Assembly (NCBI RefSeq): GCF_036250675.1
Contig: NZ_CP109592.1
Span: 682,001 to 746,000, forward strand
Reading direction: 5' to 3'
Source: Streptomyces sp. NBC_01689
GTDB taxonomy: Bacteria > Actinomycetota > Actinomycetes > Streptomycetales > Streptomycetaceae
DNA: 64,000 nt
Shown here one piece after another: positions 1 to 9,103 of the stretch. A program made the position numbers and the translations under genes. How positions within the stretch are numbered: the first letter of the stretch is position 1; the number at the start of each line of letters is the position of its first letter. The notes under the pieces were generated by a model. The model did not search any database. It had not been told where the DNA came from and saw nothing but the letters and a program-made list of their open reading frames with translations.

Positions 1-564
1 CGCGGAGCCGTACTCCGTCTTCAGTTTCTCCTCCTGGCCGCATATCTCCTGGCGCTGAGCGGCGGCGCCGAGGGTGCGGAGGTTCGGATGCGTCAGGGTG
101 TGGTTCTGAACGCTGTTGCCGAGGCTCTGCAGCTGCTTGAAGTAGCCGTAGTCGCTGCGGATGGCGGAGTCCGTGAGGAACATCGTGAAGGGGATCCTCA
201 ACTCCCGCATCATCTTCACGAACTCCGGATCCTTCTCGGCGCCGTCGTCGAACGTCAGGAAGACGATCTTCTGGTCCGTGGGTATCTCACTGATCACCGG
301 CACCCCGCCGTCAGCGGCCCGCCGGCCCGCGGGCTTCCTCGACGGCGGGGCGGGCGGCGGCGCCGGCGGCTCCAGACCCCACGTGCGGAAGGCCGCCGCG
401 GTGGCCGCCCGCGCGTCGGCACGGCCGTCGGAGGGCTTCGCGGCGGGCGCGTGCGGGCGCACGGAAGCAGCGTGCGAACGGGTGGCTCCGGGCGAGCATC
501 CCACTCCCGAGCCCATCACCAGAAGAAGGCAGCCCAGGGCCGCCCTCATGATCCGCCTGTCCAC
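1..564 (-). CDS. polysaccharide deacetylase, lipoprotein (3' end outside window)
   Basis: This is a carbohydrate esterase 4 (NodB fold) protein that would remove acetyl groups from cell-wall or other surface polysaccharide outside the membrane. The metal-binding motif TFDDG is at residues 104-108 and the second motif HTLTH at 155-159; the C-terminal half runs off the window. The GTG at 564 is preferred because AGAGGTGG lies six bases upstream; an ATG at 549 is the alternative. The N-terminus carries MDRR, a short hydrophobic stretch and a cysteine at 23 in GVGC, a weak lipobox. A Pro/Ala-rich linker (about 40-85) precedes the catalytic domain. Confidence 0.85.
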   Translation of the reverse strand, partial: MDRRIMRAALGCLLLVMGSGVGCSPGATRSHAASVRPHAPAAKPSDGRADARAATAAAFRTWGLEPPAPPPAPPSRKPAGRRAADGGVPVISEIPTDQKIVFLTFDDGAEKDPEFVKMMRELRIPFTMFLTDSAIRSDYGYFKQLQSLGNSVQNHTLTHPNLRTLGAAAQRQEICGQEEKLKTEYGSA

Positions 565-792
565 CGCGTGCCACCTCTTGTCGTCCGTGACCTGAGTCCG
601 TTCCCCCTGCTTGATGGCGAACAGATGTCCGAGGTTCCATCCTTGATCGGGTTCCTCGTGGTTCCGGGACCGGGGGCGCGCCCGTGGGGCGCGAAAGCAA
701 TCGGCGCCGCAGGGCCCCGGTCTCGCGAGGCACTGCGGGGGCCCGCTCCGCCGTACGGACGCCGGGCGGGACCATTCCCGCTCCGCCGAGCG

Positions 793-828
793 GAAGGCCG
801 GGGCGGGATCACTCCCGCCCCGGCCTTC
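793..828 (-). terminator. intrinsic terminator hairpin after the amidase gene
   Basis: A perfect 16-bp stem (GAAGGCCGGGGCGGGA and its complement) closes on a TCAC loop, 30 bases past the amidase stop. There is no T-run, as is usual in streptomycetes. Confidence 0.8.
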
Positions 829-857
829 GCACCGTCATGTCTGGACCACCGCCCGCG

Positions 858-2792
858 TCAGCCGGCGGAGCCGTCCTCCCAGTGCTTGGTCACGGGAGTC
901 GCGGTGACGTCGCCCGAATACACCAGCGCGACGCGGTGGTTGTACTGGATCGTGTACTGCGTCCTCGCACCGGTGACGACCGTTCCGCTGGACTTGAAGT
1001 AGTCCACCGTCGCGTTCGGCGCCTGGGTGGCGACGTACGCCTGGCCGGCGGGGAGGCTGTACCCGCTGATCGGCGCCTGCGTCGAGGCGCCCAGGCCGGC
1101 CGGGTACTCCGACGCGTCCGGGTAGCTGGACCCGTAGACGGCCACCGGGGTGCTGCCCGCGGCGGAGATGGTCTTCACGCCGTAGGCCTGCTTGGTGTTC
1201 TGGCCGCCCGGGTTGTAGAACCACACCTTCGCGCCGCTGAACCAGATCGCGGTCCACTCGCCCTGCTGGTCGGCGACGACGAACTGCTGGCCGGTCTGGG
1301 CGGTGCTGCCCCAGTCACTGATCTCGTCCGTGCCCGCGGCCGTCCCGTGGATCAACTGGTCGCCGAAGAGCGGCGCGGACGCGTCGGGCGCGGTGTGCAG
1401 GAAGACGAAGTTCGACGCCTGCTCCCGGTCCGTGCATGCGGGCGTCGCACCGGTCGGATCGTCGATCGGGCACACCTGGACGGTCTGCAGGTTGGTGTCG
1501 AAGACCGGATCGATGGTCACGACCGAGCCCACGGGCGCGGTGCCGCGCAGTCCGCTGAGCGGAGCTCCGAGCAGACGCATGAAGTGGTCCCAGTCCCAGC
1601 TCGGTCCCGGGTCCCAGTGCTGCCCTCGGACGCCGGACGCGCTCGCCCCGGCGACGTCGTCGTGGCCCAGGATGTGCTGGCGGTCCAGCGGTATCCCGAA
1701 CCGGTGGGCCAGGTACTGCACGAGGTAGGCCGTGGACTGGTACTGCGCCTCGGTGTACCAGGTGGCGCCCTGCGCGGCGAAGCCCTCGTGCTCGATGCCG
1801 ACGGAGTGCAGGTTCGACGAGTAGTTGCCCGCGTGGAACGCGATGTCCTTCGTGGCCACCATCTGCGTCACCGCGCCGTCCGAGGACCGCATGACGTAGT
1901 TGGTCGACACGCCGTTGGACGGGTTGGCGAGACCGGCCACCCCGGAGTCGTACGTGCCCTCCAGGTCGTGGATGACGATGGTGTCGATCTTGATGCCGTT
2001 GGCGGGGCGGTTCGACACCTGCATACCGGCCGGGGAACCGGGCACGAAGGTGCACGGTACGGCCGGCGGGCACTCGGTGTCGGTGGCCGCCGCGGCCTTC
2101 AGGTGCAGCCGGTCCACCTGACCGGTGGCGGGGCGCACCGCGGGGGCGGCGTCGAGCCGGACCCGCTGGCCGTCCTTGGTGGTGACACCGGCGCCGCCGC
2201 GGACGGTGGCGAAGACACGGTCCGCGAAGGCCGCCGCCTCCCGCTTCTGCGTCGACTGGCTGTAGCGGGCGACCGCGCCGTACCACTGGGCCGCGTCCGA
2301 CGGCACGCCGCCGGCGACCTGCTTCTCGTAGGAGGCCAGCAGGGCCGCGCCACCTCGGATGTTCGTCGCGGGGTCCTCGCGCAGCGCGTCCTCGGACAGG
2401 CCGGTCAGTTTCGCGGCCGCCTGCAGGGTGTGCAGCGCGGGGTTCGCGGCCATCGACTTCAGATCGCTGCGCCCGACGGCGCCCGCGCCGCCGGAGGCCA
2501 TCATGGCCGGGGTCACGTCGGTGAGGTGCATGGGTCCGTAGCCGCCGTCGGCGCTGGCCTGCGCGCCGTGCGACTCCCAGGCCGACTCCTGGTACGCCAG
2601 GCCGAGCAGCACGTTCTCGGGTATGTGGTATTCCGCGGCCGCCGCGGCGAAGTCCTGCTGGCGCGAGGTCTGTGTGTCGCTCGTGGTGTCCGCTTGGGCG
2701 GTGACCGGCAGGACCGCGAGGGATCCCGCGGCCAGCGCGCCCACGGCAGCCGCGAGCGACAGGTGTCGCCGCGGCATTTTCCTCTTGTGCAA
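858..2792 (-). CDS. secreted N-acetylmuramoyl-L-alanine amidase with N-terminal lysozyme-like domain
   Basis: This is a two-domain peptidoglycan hydrolase of 644 residues. A Sec signal peptide ends near AQA-DT (33-34). Residues about 45-195 look like a lysozyme/transglycosylase fold with a candidate catalytic Glu in YQESAW (Glu69). Residues about 265-405 are an Amidase_2 domain with zinc ligands His275 (IVIHD), His377 (GHDD) and Asp394 (HWDPGP). The rest (about 430-644) is a beta-rich, probably wall-binding region. The start is TTG at 2792 with AAAGGA eight bases upstream; an ATG five codons later is possible. It stands alone between a terminator and a long upstream gap. Confidence 0.9.
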   Translation of the reverse strand: MHKRKMPRRHLSLAAAVGALAAGSLAVLPVTAQADTTSDTQTSRQQDFAAAAAEYHIPENVLLGLAYQESAWESHGAQASADGGYGPMHLTDVTPAMMASGGAGAVGRSDLKSMAANPALHTLQAAAKLTGLSEDALREDPATNIRGGAALLASYEKQVAGGVPSDAAQWYGAVARYSQSTQKREAAAFADRVFATVRGGAGVTTKDGQRVRLDAAPAVRPATGQVDRLHLKAAAATDTECPPAVPCTFVPGSPAGMQVSNRPANGIKIDTIVIHDLEGTYDSGVAGLANPSNGVSTNYVMRSSDGAVTQMVATKDIAFHAGNYSSNLHSVGIEHEGFAAQGATWYTEAQYQSTAYLVQYLAHRFGIPLDRQHILGHDDVAGASASGVRGQHWDPGPSWDWDHFMRLLGAPLSGLRGTAPVGSVVTIDPVFDTNLQTVQVCPIDDPTGATPACTDREQASNFVFLHTAPDASAPLFGDQLIHGTAAGTDEISDWGSTAQTGQQFVVADQQGEWTAIWFSGAKVWFYNPGGQNTKQAYGVKTISAAGSTPVAVYGSSYPDASEYPAGLGASTQAPISGYSLPAGQAYVATQAPNATVDYFKSSGTVVTGARTQYTIQYNHRVALVYSGDVTATPVTKHWEDGSAG

Positions 2793-3401
2793 GATGCTGA
2801 TCCTTTACGGAAGTCGAGAGGTGGGATCGTCAAGCGTTCCGGAGCCGGGAGTCATCGGACGGCCACCCGGGACACGGATGCCCTGACCGGCCGTCATGCC
2901 GCACGACCGGCCACGTGTGTCCGGGACCGGCACACGAAGCGCGTACCGGCCCCCGTGGCCTCCCGCGGGAGGCGGGAGGACGATGTTCGCCGGACAAGTC
3001 CGTCGGCCTCGGCGGCAGTCCACCTCACGGCGCGAACAACCGGCCCGCGGCGAGCCGGGTTCGGCACACACCGCACCCGTCTGCTTGACGCAGCAAGTAT
3101 GTTACGCGTCGGACGCCGATCGCAAACTCGGGGGTGGTCGAGCCCGACCCGCCCCTGAACCGGTGCGGCTCAGCAACGTATCGACACCCCCTCGCGGGCA
3201 TTCGCCGCACGCGGCACGACACCTGACACACGCATCACATGTGCCGATCAGGACACCGGACACCCGATCGGGCTCCGGCCGTCACACGGTCCGGCCCGCG
3301 AGACGTCGGTCGCGACCGCGACGGGGGCGCCCCGACCACGACCCTCGTACCTACGACGCGCGCGACGACCGGATGCCACGACGCGAGACATCAGCCACCC
3401 A
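2793..3401. other. intergenic region, long leader of the amidase gene
   Basis: No convincing gene is visible. On the minus strand a candidate -10 (CATACT) lies near 3105, which would give the amidase transcript a leader of about 300 bases. That is unusually long and could hold a regulatory RNA. I could not match it to a known riboswitch by eye. Confidence 0.4.
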
Positions 3402-3430
3402 ACTTGACGGGTCAAGTATCTGATGCTTGA
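3402..3430. promoter_or_regulatory. two overlapping palindromes upstream of the P450 gene
   Basis: A perfect inverted repeat ACTTGAC-GG-GTCAAGT occupies 3402-3417. It overlaps a second near-perfect one (TCAAG, ATC, GAT, CTTGA) at 3412-3430. They sit about 200 bases before the P450 start and have the form of adjacent repressor dimers' operators. No cognate regulator gene is next to them. Confidence 0.55.
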
Positions 3431-3625
3431 GTCGAGCGGGATCTCGCGCGGGTCGACGGCTGCCTGACGAGGGTGGCCGACGCGACGGCCGGCCACATCC
3501 GCACGGGCGGGGGGCAGCCGCATCCGGAAAACCGTCGATTCGCGTGCGACCACGGAGCCGTTGATCCGGCTCGCCCCCTCGCCACGGCAACCACCGCCTT
3601 CCGGAGCCAACTTGAGGACTGGATC

Positions 3626-4822
3626 ATGACCGAACGCCTGACGCGCGGATTCGCCGTGACGGACCGTGAGCCACGCTGCCCGTTCGACCCGTCGGCCCGC
3701 CTCGCCGCGATGGCCGGTGAAGAGGAACCGACGCGGGTCCCCATGTATGAGCCGCGGTTCGGCGACGCGGACGTACTTCTCGTGTCCCGCTACGCGGACG
3801 TCCGTGCCGCGCTGGGCGACACGCGCCTGCGCTACAGCCGCCTGCCCCTCGCCGACGGCGGCCCCCGGACGTACCTGCCGGGCTTCCTTCCCGATTTCGA
3901 CGGTGCGGAACACACGCGACTGCGACGCATGGTCTCCGGGATCTTCACGCCCAAGCGGGTGCAGGCCCTCCGGCCGATGATCGAGCGGATCGTGGCCGAG
4001 CGCCTGGACGCGCTGGAGGAGGCCGGACCGGGCACCGACCTCGTCGAGGCGTTCGCCCTCACGATTCCCTCCGACGTGATCGGCGAGATTCTCGGCGTGC
4101 CGACCGCACTGCGCGGCGACTTCCACCGCCTCAGCGCCGGGATCGTCAATTTCGCCAACTCCCCTGCGGTGTACTTCTCCCACCTCGCCACGTTCGGTGC
4201 CTACGTGACGAACATGGTCGACGAGATCCGCCGGAATCCCGGCGAGGGTCTGATCAGCTCCCTGCTGGCGCAGGGCGACGAGAAGATCACCGACGCGGAG
4301 ATCATCGGTCTGACCAGCGCTCTGGTCGTGGCGGGACACGAGACGACCGCGTCGATGCTGGGGGTGAGCGCGCTGGCGCTCATCCAGCGGCCCGATCAGC
4401 GGGCACTGCTCCTCGACGACGCCGTCCCCACGAAGAACGCGGTGGAGGAACTCCTCCGGTACATGAGCGTCTCCGGCGTCTTCCCCCGCGCCGCGACCGA
4501 GGACGTGACCATCGGTTCTTGGCAGGTGAAGGCCGGCGAACGGGTCCTGGTCTCGCTGCTGAACGCCAACCGTGACCCCGAACTGGTGCCTGAGCCGGAC
4601 CGGCTGGACCTCTCCCGCGAACCGGCCGCGCACCTGGCGTTCGGATTCGGACCCCACCAGTGCCCGGGACAGCATCTGGCACGCCTGGAGCTCCAGTTGG
4701 CCCTGCCAGCCCTGTTCCGCCGATTCCCCGGTCTCGAACTGGCCGTCCCGGCGGACGAGTTGGTCTTCCACCAGGACGGGGCGAACGTCTACGGCCTGGA
4801 GGCCCTGCCCGTCACCTGGTGA
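3626..4822 (+). CDS. cytochrome P450
   Basis: This is a bacterial class I P450 of 398 residues that would hydroxylate a small hydrophobic substrate using electrons from a ferredoxin. The I-helix oxygen-activating motif AGHETT is at 236-241, the ExxR pair at Glu275/Arg278, and the heme loop FGFGPHQCPG has the thiolate ligand Cys346. The family resembles CYP105/CYP107-type streptomycete enzymes, but the substrate cannot be read from sequence. No ferredoxin or reductase gene adjoins it, so electron partners must come from elsewhere. The ATG at 3626 gives a normal-length N-terminus; longer in-frame ORF sequence upstream lacks P450 character. Confidence 0.93.
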   Translation: MTERLTRGFAVTDREPRCPFDPSARLAAMAGEEEPTRVPMYEPRFGDADVLLVSRYADVRAALGDTRLRYSRLPLADGGPRTYLPGFLPDFDGAEHTRLRRMVSGIFTPKRVQALRPMIERIVAERLDALEEAGPGTDLVEAFALTIPSDVIGEILGVPTALRGDFHRLSAGIVNFANSPAVYFSHLATFGAYVTNMVDEIRRNPGEGLISSLLAQGDEKITDAEIIGLTSALVVAGHETTASMLGVSALALIQRPDQRALLLDDAVPTKNAVEELLRYMSVSGVFPRAATEDVTIGSWQVKAGERVLVSLLNANRDPELVPEPDRLDLSREPAAHLAFGFGPHQCPGQHLARLELQLALPALFRRFPGLELAVPADELVFHQDGANVYGLEALPVTW

Positions 4823-4844
4823 CGACGGCGGCCGCCGTCACCAG
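4816..4844 (+). terminator. probable terminator overlapping the P450 stop codon
   Basis: CTGGTGAC pairs with GTCACCAG, with an inner GGCGG/CCGCC stem and a small bulge. The hairpin begins inside the last codons of the P450 gene. Confidence 0.5.
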
Positions 4845-4978
4845 CTGACGACGGGGTCCCTGCACCGGGCCCGTACGCCTCCGGCCGGATGAGCCCGCTT
4901 CCGACGCCCGGGCCCTGACCGAACGGTGGGAACACCGCGGTCGGGGCAGGGCCGACTCGGACGTGACGCGGGCCGGGC

Positions 4979-5626
4979 TCAGCCGAAATCGGGACCGCCG
5001 GTGCGCGTGCGCTTCAGCTCGAAGAAGTTCGGCGAGGACGCGACGGCGAGCACACCGTCCCACAGCCGGGCGGCCGCCTCGCCCTTGGGAGTCGGATTCA
5101 CCACGGGCCCGAAGAAGGCCACGGGCGCGCTTCCCTCGCCCTCACCCGGAACGGAGATGACGGGGCTACCGACGTCCTCGCCGACCAGGGTGATCCCCCG
5201 GCGGTGGGACGCCCGCAGTTCCTCGTCGTACCGGTCCGTGTCACCGGCGTCGGCCAGGTCCACGGGGAGCCCGGTCTCCCGGAGGGCGGCTTCCAGGGTG
5301 GCCCGGTCCTTGGGCCGCTGCTCCAGGTGGTACCGGGTGCCGAGGGCCGTGTAGAGAGGTGCGACCGTCTCCGGGCCGTGCAGAAGGCGTGCCGCGGTCA
5401 GGACACGTACCGGCGCCCACGCCTGCCCCATCAGGACCCGTATGCGCTCGGGCAGTTCGTCCAGCCTGTTCTCGTTCAGGACCGACAGGCTCATGACGTG
5501 CCAGGACACCTCGACGGGCCGGTGCTCCCGGACCTCGAGCAACCAGCGGGAGGTCAGCCAGGTCCAGGGACACACGGGGTCGATCCAGATGTCGACGGAT
5601 GTCGCGGGGGAGGTCGATGTATGCAC
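4979..5626 (-). CDS. DsbA-family (thioredoxin-fold) protein with CPWT motif
   Basis: This is a 215-residue thioredoxin-fold protein like the mycothiol-dependent nitroreductase group (Rv2466c type). The active-site segment is WIDPVCPWTW, so Cys19 is present but the resolving position holds Thr22: CPWT instead of CPWC. It should work by a monothiol, probably mycothiol-dependent, mechanism in the cytosol, as no signal peptide is visible. Its promoter region carries an operator almost identical to the ones before the wrbA-like gene, which places it in the redox regulon proposed here. The physiological substrate is unknown. Confidence 0.85.
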   Translation of the reverse strand: MHTSTSPATSVDIWIDPVCPWTWLTSRWLLEVREHRPVEVSWHVMSLSVLNENRLDELPERIRVLMGQAWAPVRVLTAARLLHGPETVAPLYTALGTRYHLEQRPKDRATLEAALRETGLPVDLADAGDTDRYDEELRASHRRGITLVGEDVGSPVISVPGEGEGSAPVAFFGPVVNPTPKGEAAARLWDGVLAVASSPNFFELKRTRTGGPDFG

Positions 5627-6132
5627 GGGAGACTCCGATTGACGCTGTGTGGGTTGCGCGGCCCGACGGGCCCGGTCGGCGGATGCCGGATCGGCGGGTC
5701 GGGGAATCCGCCTCCGTCCGGCAGGGGTCCCGTGCCCCGCCTCACGGCAACCCGCCGTCCGTTGCAGGACGGGGCGTGGGACCCGGGGAAAGAAATATAA
5801 CCGACCGGTCGACTATCAAGATAGGCCGCTCGATGGGCACGTGTCAAAGATCGGCCCGTCCGGTCGTCGTACCCGTTCGCGGGTGTCCTCCGTGCGACGG
5901 AACCGCTCTCGCCCTGATGCGCCGGGAGCCACGAGACACGGGCCCGTACACGCCGGACGACGGCCCGACGCACGCCGGGCCGCCCGCGTGACGCCGCGCG
6001 ACGGTCGGCCCAGACCTCTCACCGGTCCAGACTCCTCACCGGTCCGGAACCCGGGTCGCTTCCCGCCGGCCCCCGGGCCGGGTCGGCGGGACCGTATTCC
6101 TCACCGTGGCGGCGAACCGGCTCGGCGTCCGC
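5627..6132. other. intergenic region with operator A
   Basis: No supported gene is present. The stretch contains the promoter and operator of the DsbA-like gene near 5800. A weaker half-site resemblance (CCGGTCGTCG) lies near 5869-5878. Confidence 0.5.
5797..5816 (-). promoter_or_regulatory. TetR-type operator A (before DsbA-like gene)
   Basis: The halves are ATAACCGACC and GGTCGACTAT. The site differs from operator C1 at 13882 in a single base out of 20. A minus-strand -10 (TATATT, 5794-5799) immediately follows it, so the palindrome fills the promoter spacer. Confidence 0.75.
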
Positions 6133-6828
6133 TCATCCGAGGATCTCCAGCAGCCGGGTCCCGAGGACCGCGGCCGAGTGCGGATTCTGCCCGGTGACGA
6201 GGTTGCGGTCCTCGACCATGTACGGCTCCCAGATCGGACCCCGGCTGAAGTCCACCCCGACCTTCTCCTTCAGTTCGGTCTCCAACAGCCACGTCGCCAT
6301 GGGCGCCAGCCCCACGGCCTCCTCCTCCTCGTTGGTGAAGCCCGTGACCCGGTAGCCCCTGAACGGTGACTCACCGTGGATCCTCGTGGCCAGCATCGAA
6401 GCCGGGGCGTGGCACACGATCGCCAGCGGCTTCCCCGAGGCGAGCTGTGCCGTGAGCAACCGGCCGACGTCGGCGTCGAACGCCAGGTCCGCCATCGGCC
6501 CGTGGCCGCCGGGGAGATACACGGCGTCGTAGTCCTCCAGGCGCACGTCCGACAGCTTGAGCGGACGCCGCATCACCTCGGCGGAACGGATGATGTTCTC
6601 CAGTTCCAGCGCGCCGTCCTCGCCTCCGGCCATGGAGGGACGCAGGCTCATCATGTCGACGTTCGGGACGACGCCGCCGGGAGTCGCGACCACCACGGTG
6701 TGACCGGCCTCCGTGACCTGCTTGTAGGGCATCGCGAACTCCTCCGCCCAATAGCCCGTCGCGTGCCTGGTGCCGTCCTTGAGGACCCAGTAGGTGGCCC
6801 CCGTCACGATGAAAAGTACGTTCGCCAT
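6133..6828 (-). CDS. DJ-1/PfpI family protein (Hsp31-like)
   Basis: This is a 231-residue protein of the type 1 glutamine amidotransferase-like fold. The nucleophile elbow AIVCHAPAS has Cys139 followed by His140, and a conserved acidic residue lies in YWAEEF (Glu29/Glu30). Larger DJ-1 members of this size include Hsp31-type glyoxalase III and chaperone proteins that act on methylglyoxal. The assignment to that activity is inference. It lies between operators A and B of the redox regulon but has a different palindrome of its own upstream (6860-6876). Confidence 0.88.
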   Translation of the reverse strand: MANVLFIVTGATYWVLKDGTRHATGYWAEEFAMPYKQVTEAGHTVVVATPGGVVPNVDMMSLRPSMAGGEDGALELENIIRSAEVMRRPLKLSDVRLEDYDAVYLPGGHGPMADLAFDADVGRLLTAQLASGKPLAIVCHAPASMLATRIHGESPFRGYRVTGFTNEEEEAVGLAPMATWLLETELKEKVGVDFSRGPIWEPYMVEDRNLVTGQNPHSAAVLGTRLLEILG

Positions 6829-6859
6829 GTCGCTCCGTCTCCTTCACTGCCGCGTGGCC

Positions 6860-6876
6860 CGGTCGGCCACCGACCG
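6860..6876 (-). promoter_or_regulatory. palindrome upstream of the DJ-1 gene
   Basis: CGGTCGG and CCGACCG are separated by CCA, 31 bases before the ATG. It is operator-like, but its spacing differs from the A-D operator family. Confidence 0.4.
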
Positions 6877-7485
6877 AGGTGGACACCGGCTCGAACGAAC
6901 CCGCCGGCTCCTCACCGCGCCCTCCAGACAGGGCGGCGTCCCGACGACCACGAGCGGACCGGAAGCCTCGATGTCCCGCGCCGCGGCGAGCAGTTCGGCC
7001 ACCGGCGTGGAGAGGACGAGGTCGCTGCCTCGGGAGGGAAGCCACGGATCGCCGGCAGACACGTCAAGGGCCGTGGCAGGTGCTGAGATCGCCAAGGTCT
7101 CGGGGGATCGTCGGACACATCAGCTCCGGACAGCGCCGAAGGGTGACTCCGGGCTCGCCGGAACGGGGGCGCATCATGGGGTCCCGACTCCTTCCGGAGG
7201 AGATCGGTCCCGCGCGGGGTCCTCGGCACTCGACGGTTTCCACGGCACGTGGCTTCGTGATGCGCAGCGGCGCCTCCTCGTCCCCCATGGCCATGTCGGG
7301 CGTGCGGAACGCCTTCCAGCGTAGAGAGCACTCCGGCCGGGCGCATGCGGACCAGGGAGCGGGCGCTCCGGCGACGTCCGCGAGCGGGTGCGCGGCTCGG
7401 GGCCGTACGGTCGGCGTGAGAAGGGTCTGTGGCCGTCCCGGCACCGTGGGCGCAGTACGTCGCGAGACTCCCCCGGTCGATGCGG

Positions 7486-7527
7486 GTGGGGACCCGGCGC
7501 GACTCCGTTGACGAGCCGGGTCCCCAC
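7486..7527. terminator. strong hairpin in intergenic DNA
   Basis: A perfect 13-bp stem (GTGGGGACCCGGC with its complement) closes a 16-base loop. It could end transcripts from the MFS gene on the minus strand, though it lies about 270 bases past that gene. Confidence 0.45.
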
Positions 7528-7798
7528 TCCTGTGCTCCCCGACCGGCCGAGAATCCCGGGCGGGAGCCGACGGGCTTCTTATGGAGCGAGCCGCGTGAGC
7601 GACCGTCGATCCTGCCCCACCACACCGTGCCACCGATCTCCTCGGTGGGGAGCCCGTCACGTCCATCACGTTCTTCGCCTCCCCGAAGGTTCACACCTTC
7701 GCGCCGGACGTATCTCATGGTGCGTGACGCATGTGTGGCGCCGCCGGGTCTCGCGGACGCCGGGACGCCCCCTTGAGGTGCCCGATCACGGTGCGGCG

Positions 7799-9103
7799 CT
7801 AGGCCCCGGCCGGATCGCGGTCGGCCTGGTTCCCGGCGCCGAGCGGGGTGTCCGGTGCCGGAAGGGTGTGCGGGAATCCGAAGCGGAGTACGAAGGCCGT
7901 CACCGCGGAAGCCATCACGACGGCCGCCGCCAGGAGCAGGGCCTGGTGGTAGCCGTGACGCAGGAGAGGAGTGGCCGCGAGCGGTCCGAGGATCTGGCCG
8001 ACCGAGTATCCGGCGGTCAGCAGGGCCACGGCGCGCGGGAACCGCAGATGCGTGCCCGTCGCCAGGGCCAGCGTGCTCACGCCGATGAAGGTGGAGCCGA
8101 ACAGCACCGCGGAGATCAGAGCGGCCGCGACTCCACCGACCAGCGCGGGCAGCGCGATGCCCACGGCCTGGACGGCGAGCGCGGCCAGCAGCAGGTCCGG
8201 CCGTGACCAACGGCGCCCGAGCCCCGCCCACATCGCGGACGAGGGAATGGCCGCCAGGCCCACGACCACCCACGCGCCGCTGCCGATCCACCCCGGGGAC
8301 GTCTGGTTGATCGCCGCCACCAGGAACGTGCCCGCGATGATGTAGCCGATCCCCTCCAGCGTGTAGGACGCGAAGAGGGCGCTGAACCACCGATGGGTGC
8401 GTGGGCCTCCGGCACGCACTCCCGGAGCACCGGCCGCGGGGACCTTCCGCGCGGCCGGCTCCGGACGCAGCCCCCAGGCCGCGCAGGTCAGAGCCGCCGC
8501 GAGGGCGGCGGAGGCCCACCACGCGGCCTGCCAGTCGCCGACCGAACGCAGCACCAGGACGAGCAGACCCGACAGCGCGATACCGGCTCCCACGCCCCCG
8601 AACGCCCAGCCGGGCAGATGGGACGGGTGGTCGCGCAGATGGCTGAGGAGCGAGCTCGCGGCGATCACGAAGATCATCGCGCTGAAGACTCCGGCGCCGG
8701 ACCGCAGCAGCAGCCAGACCGTGGAACTGTGGGTCAGCGGCATGCCGGCGAGGGTGGCCACCAGCGCGACCAGACAGCCCCGCAGGACGGCCGAGGAGCG
8801 CACCAGCCGCGGGACGAGGGTGCCGGCCAGCGCGCCGACCAGGTACCCCACGTAGTTGGCGGTGGCGAGGTGCGCGCCGACTCCGGCCGACAGACCCGCC
8901 TGGGCGTGCATCAACGGGAGGATCGGGGTGTAGACGAACCGTCCGACGCCCATCCCGGCGGCGAGCGCGGCGGCGGCCCGGAGGACGTGCCCCCATGGTG
9001 AGCTCCGCGCGTATTCCGCTCCCGCGAGCCGGTCCGCCCGACGCACGGTGACCGGCTCCCCGCCAGGGGGAGCCACCGACAAGATGTTTCGCCTGCTGAC
9101 CAT
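7799..9103 (-). CDS. MFS transporter, YbfB/YjiJ family
   Basis: This is a proton-coupled efflux-type permease of about 434 residues with twelve predicted membrane segments. The first is AAALAAGMGVGRFVYTPILP, and the GxGRF..PxLP pattern after the first helix is typical of YbfB/YjiJ members. The gene is divergent from the tetR gene at 9343, and operator B lies between them. This suggests export of the compound that the repressor senses. The ATG at 9103 is taken as the start; the frame stays open to 9310, and a GTG at 9046 with GGGGAG upstream is another option. Confidence 0.85.
   Translation of the reverse strand: MVSRRNILSVAPPGGEPVTVRRADRLAGAEYARSSPWGHVLRAAAALAAGMGVGRFVYTPILPLMHAQAGLSAGVGAHLATANYVGYLVGALAGTLVPRLVRSSAVLRGCLVALVATLAGMPLTHSSTVWLLLRSGAGVFSAMIFVIAASSLLSHLRDHPSHLPGWAFGGVGAGIALSGLLVLVLRSVGDWQAAWWASAALAAALTCAAWGLRPEPAARKVPAAGAPGVRAGGPRTHRWFSALFASYTLEGIGYIIAGTFLVAAINQTSPGWIGSGAWVVVGLAAIPSSAMWAGLGRRWSRPDLLLAALAVQAVGIALPALVGGVAAALISAVLFGSTFIGVSTLALATGTHLRFPRAVALLTAGYSVGQILGPLAATPLLRHGYHQALLLAAAVVMASAVTAFVLRFGFPHTLPAPDTPLGAGNQADRDPAGA

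Larger units (their letters stand above)
6829..7798. other. 970-bp stretch without a convincing gene
   Basis: Several open frames overlap here, but none has recognisable domains or a good ribosome site. A minus-strand frame (6844-7095) reads like the tail of a normal protein for about 50 residues and may be a gene remnant. The region also holds one palindrome and one strong hairpin, listed separately. Confidence 0.4.

Noticed and set aside
2793..3110. c-di-AMP (ydaO) riboswitch before the amidase gene
   Set aside because: Context and leader length fit, but I could not align the conserved core by eye, so it is kept as a low-interest question and not as a feature.
684..3158. Long plus-strand open frame of over 800 codons opposite the amidase gene
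   Set aside because: It is antisense to a gene with clear domains, is extremely Arg/Gly/Val-rich and has no recognisable domain; it is a GC-skew shadow.
6844..7095. 83-codon minus-strand frame that reads partly like a normal protein
   Set aside because: It has no ribosome site and no recognised family; at best it is a remnant, so it is mentioned only in the gap entry.
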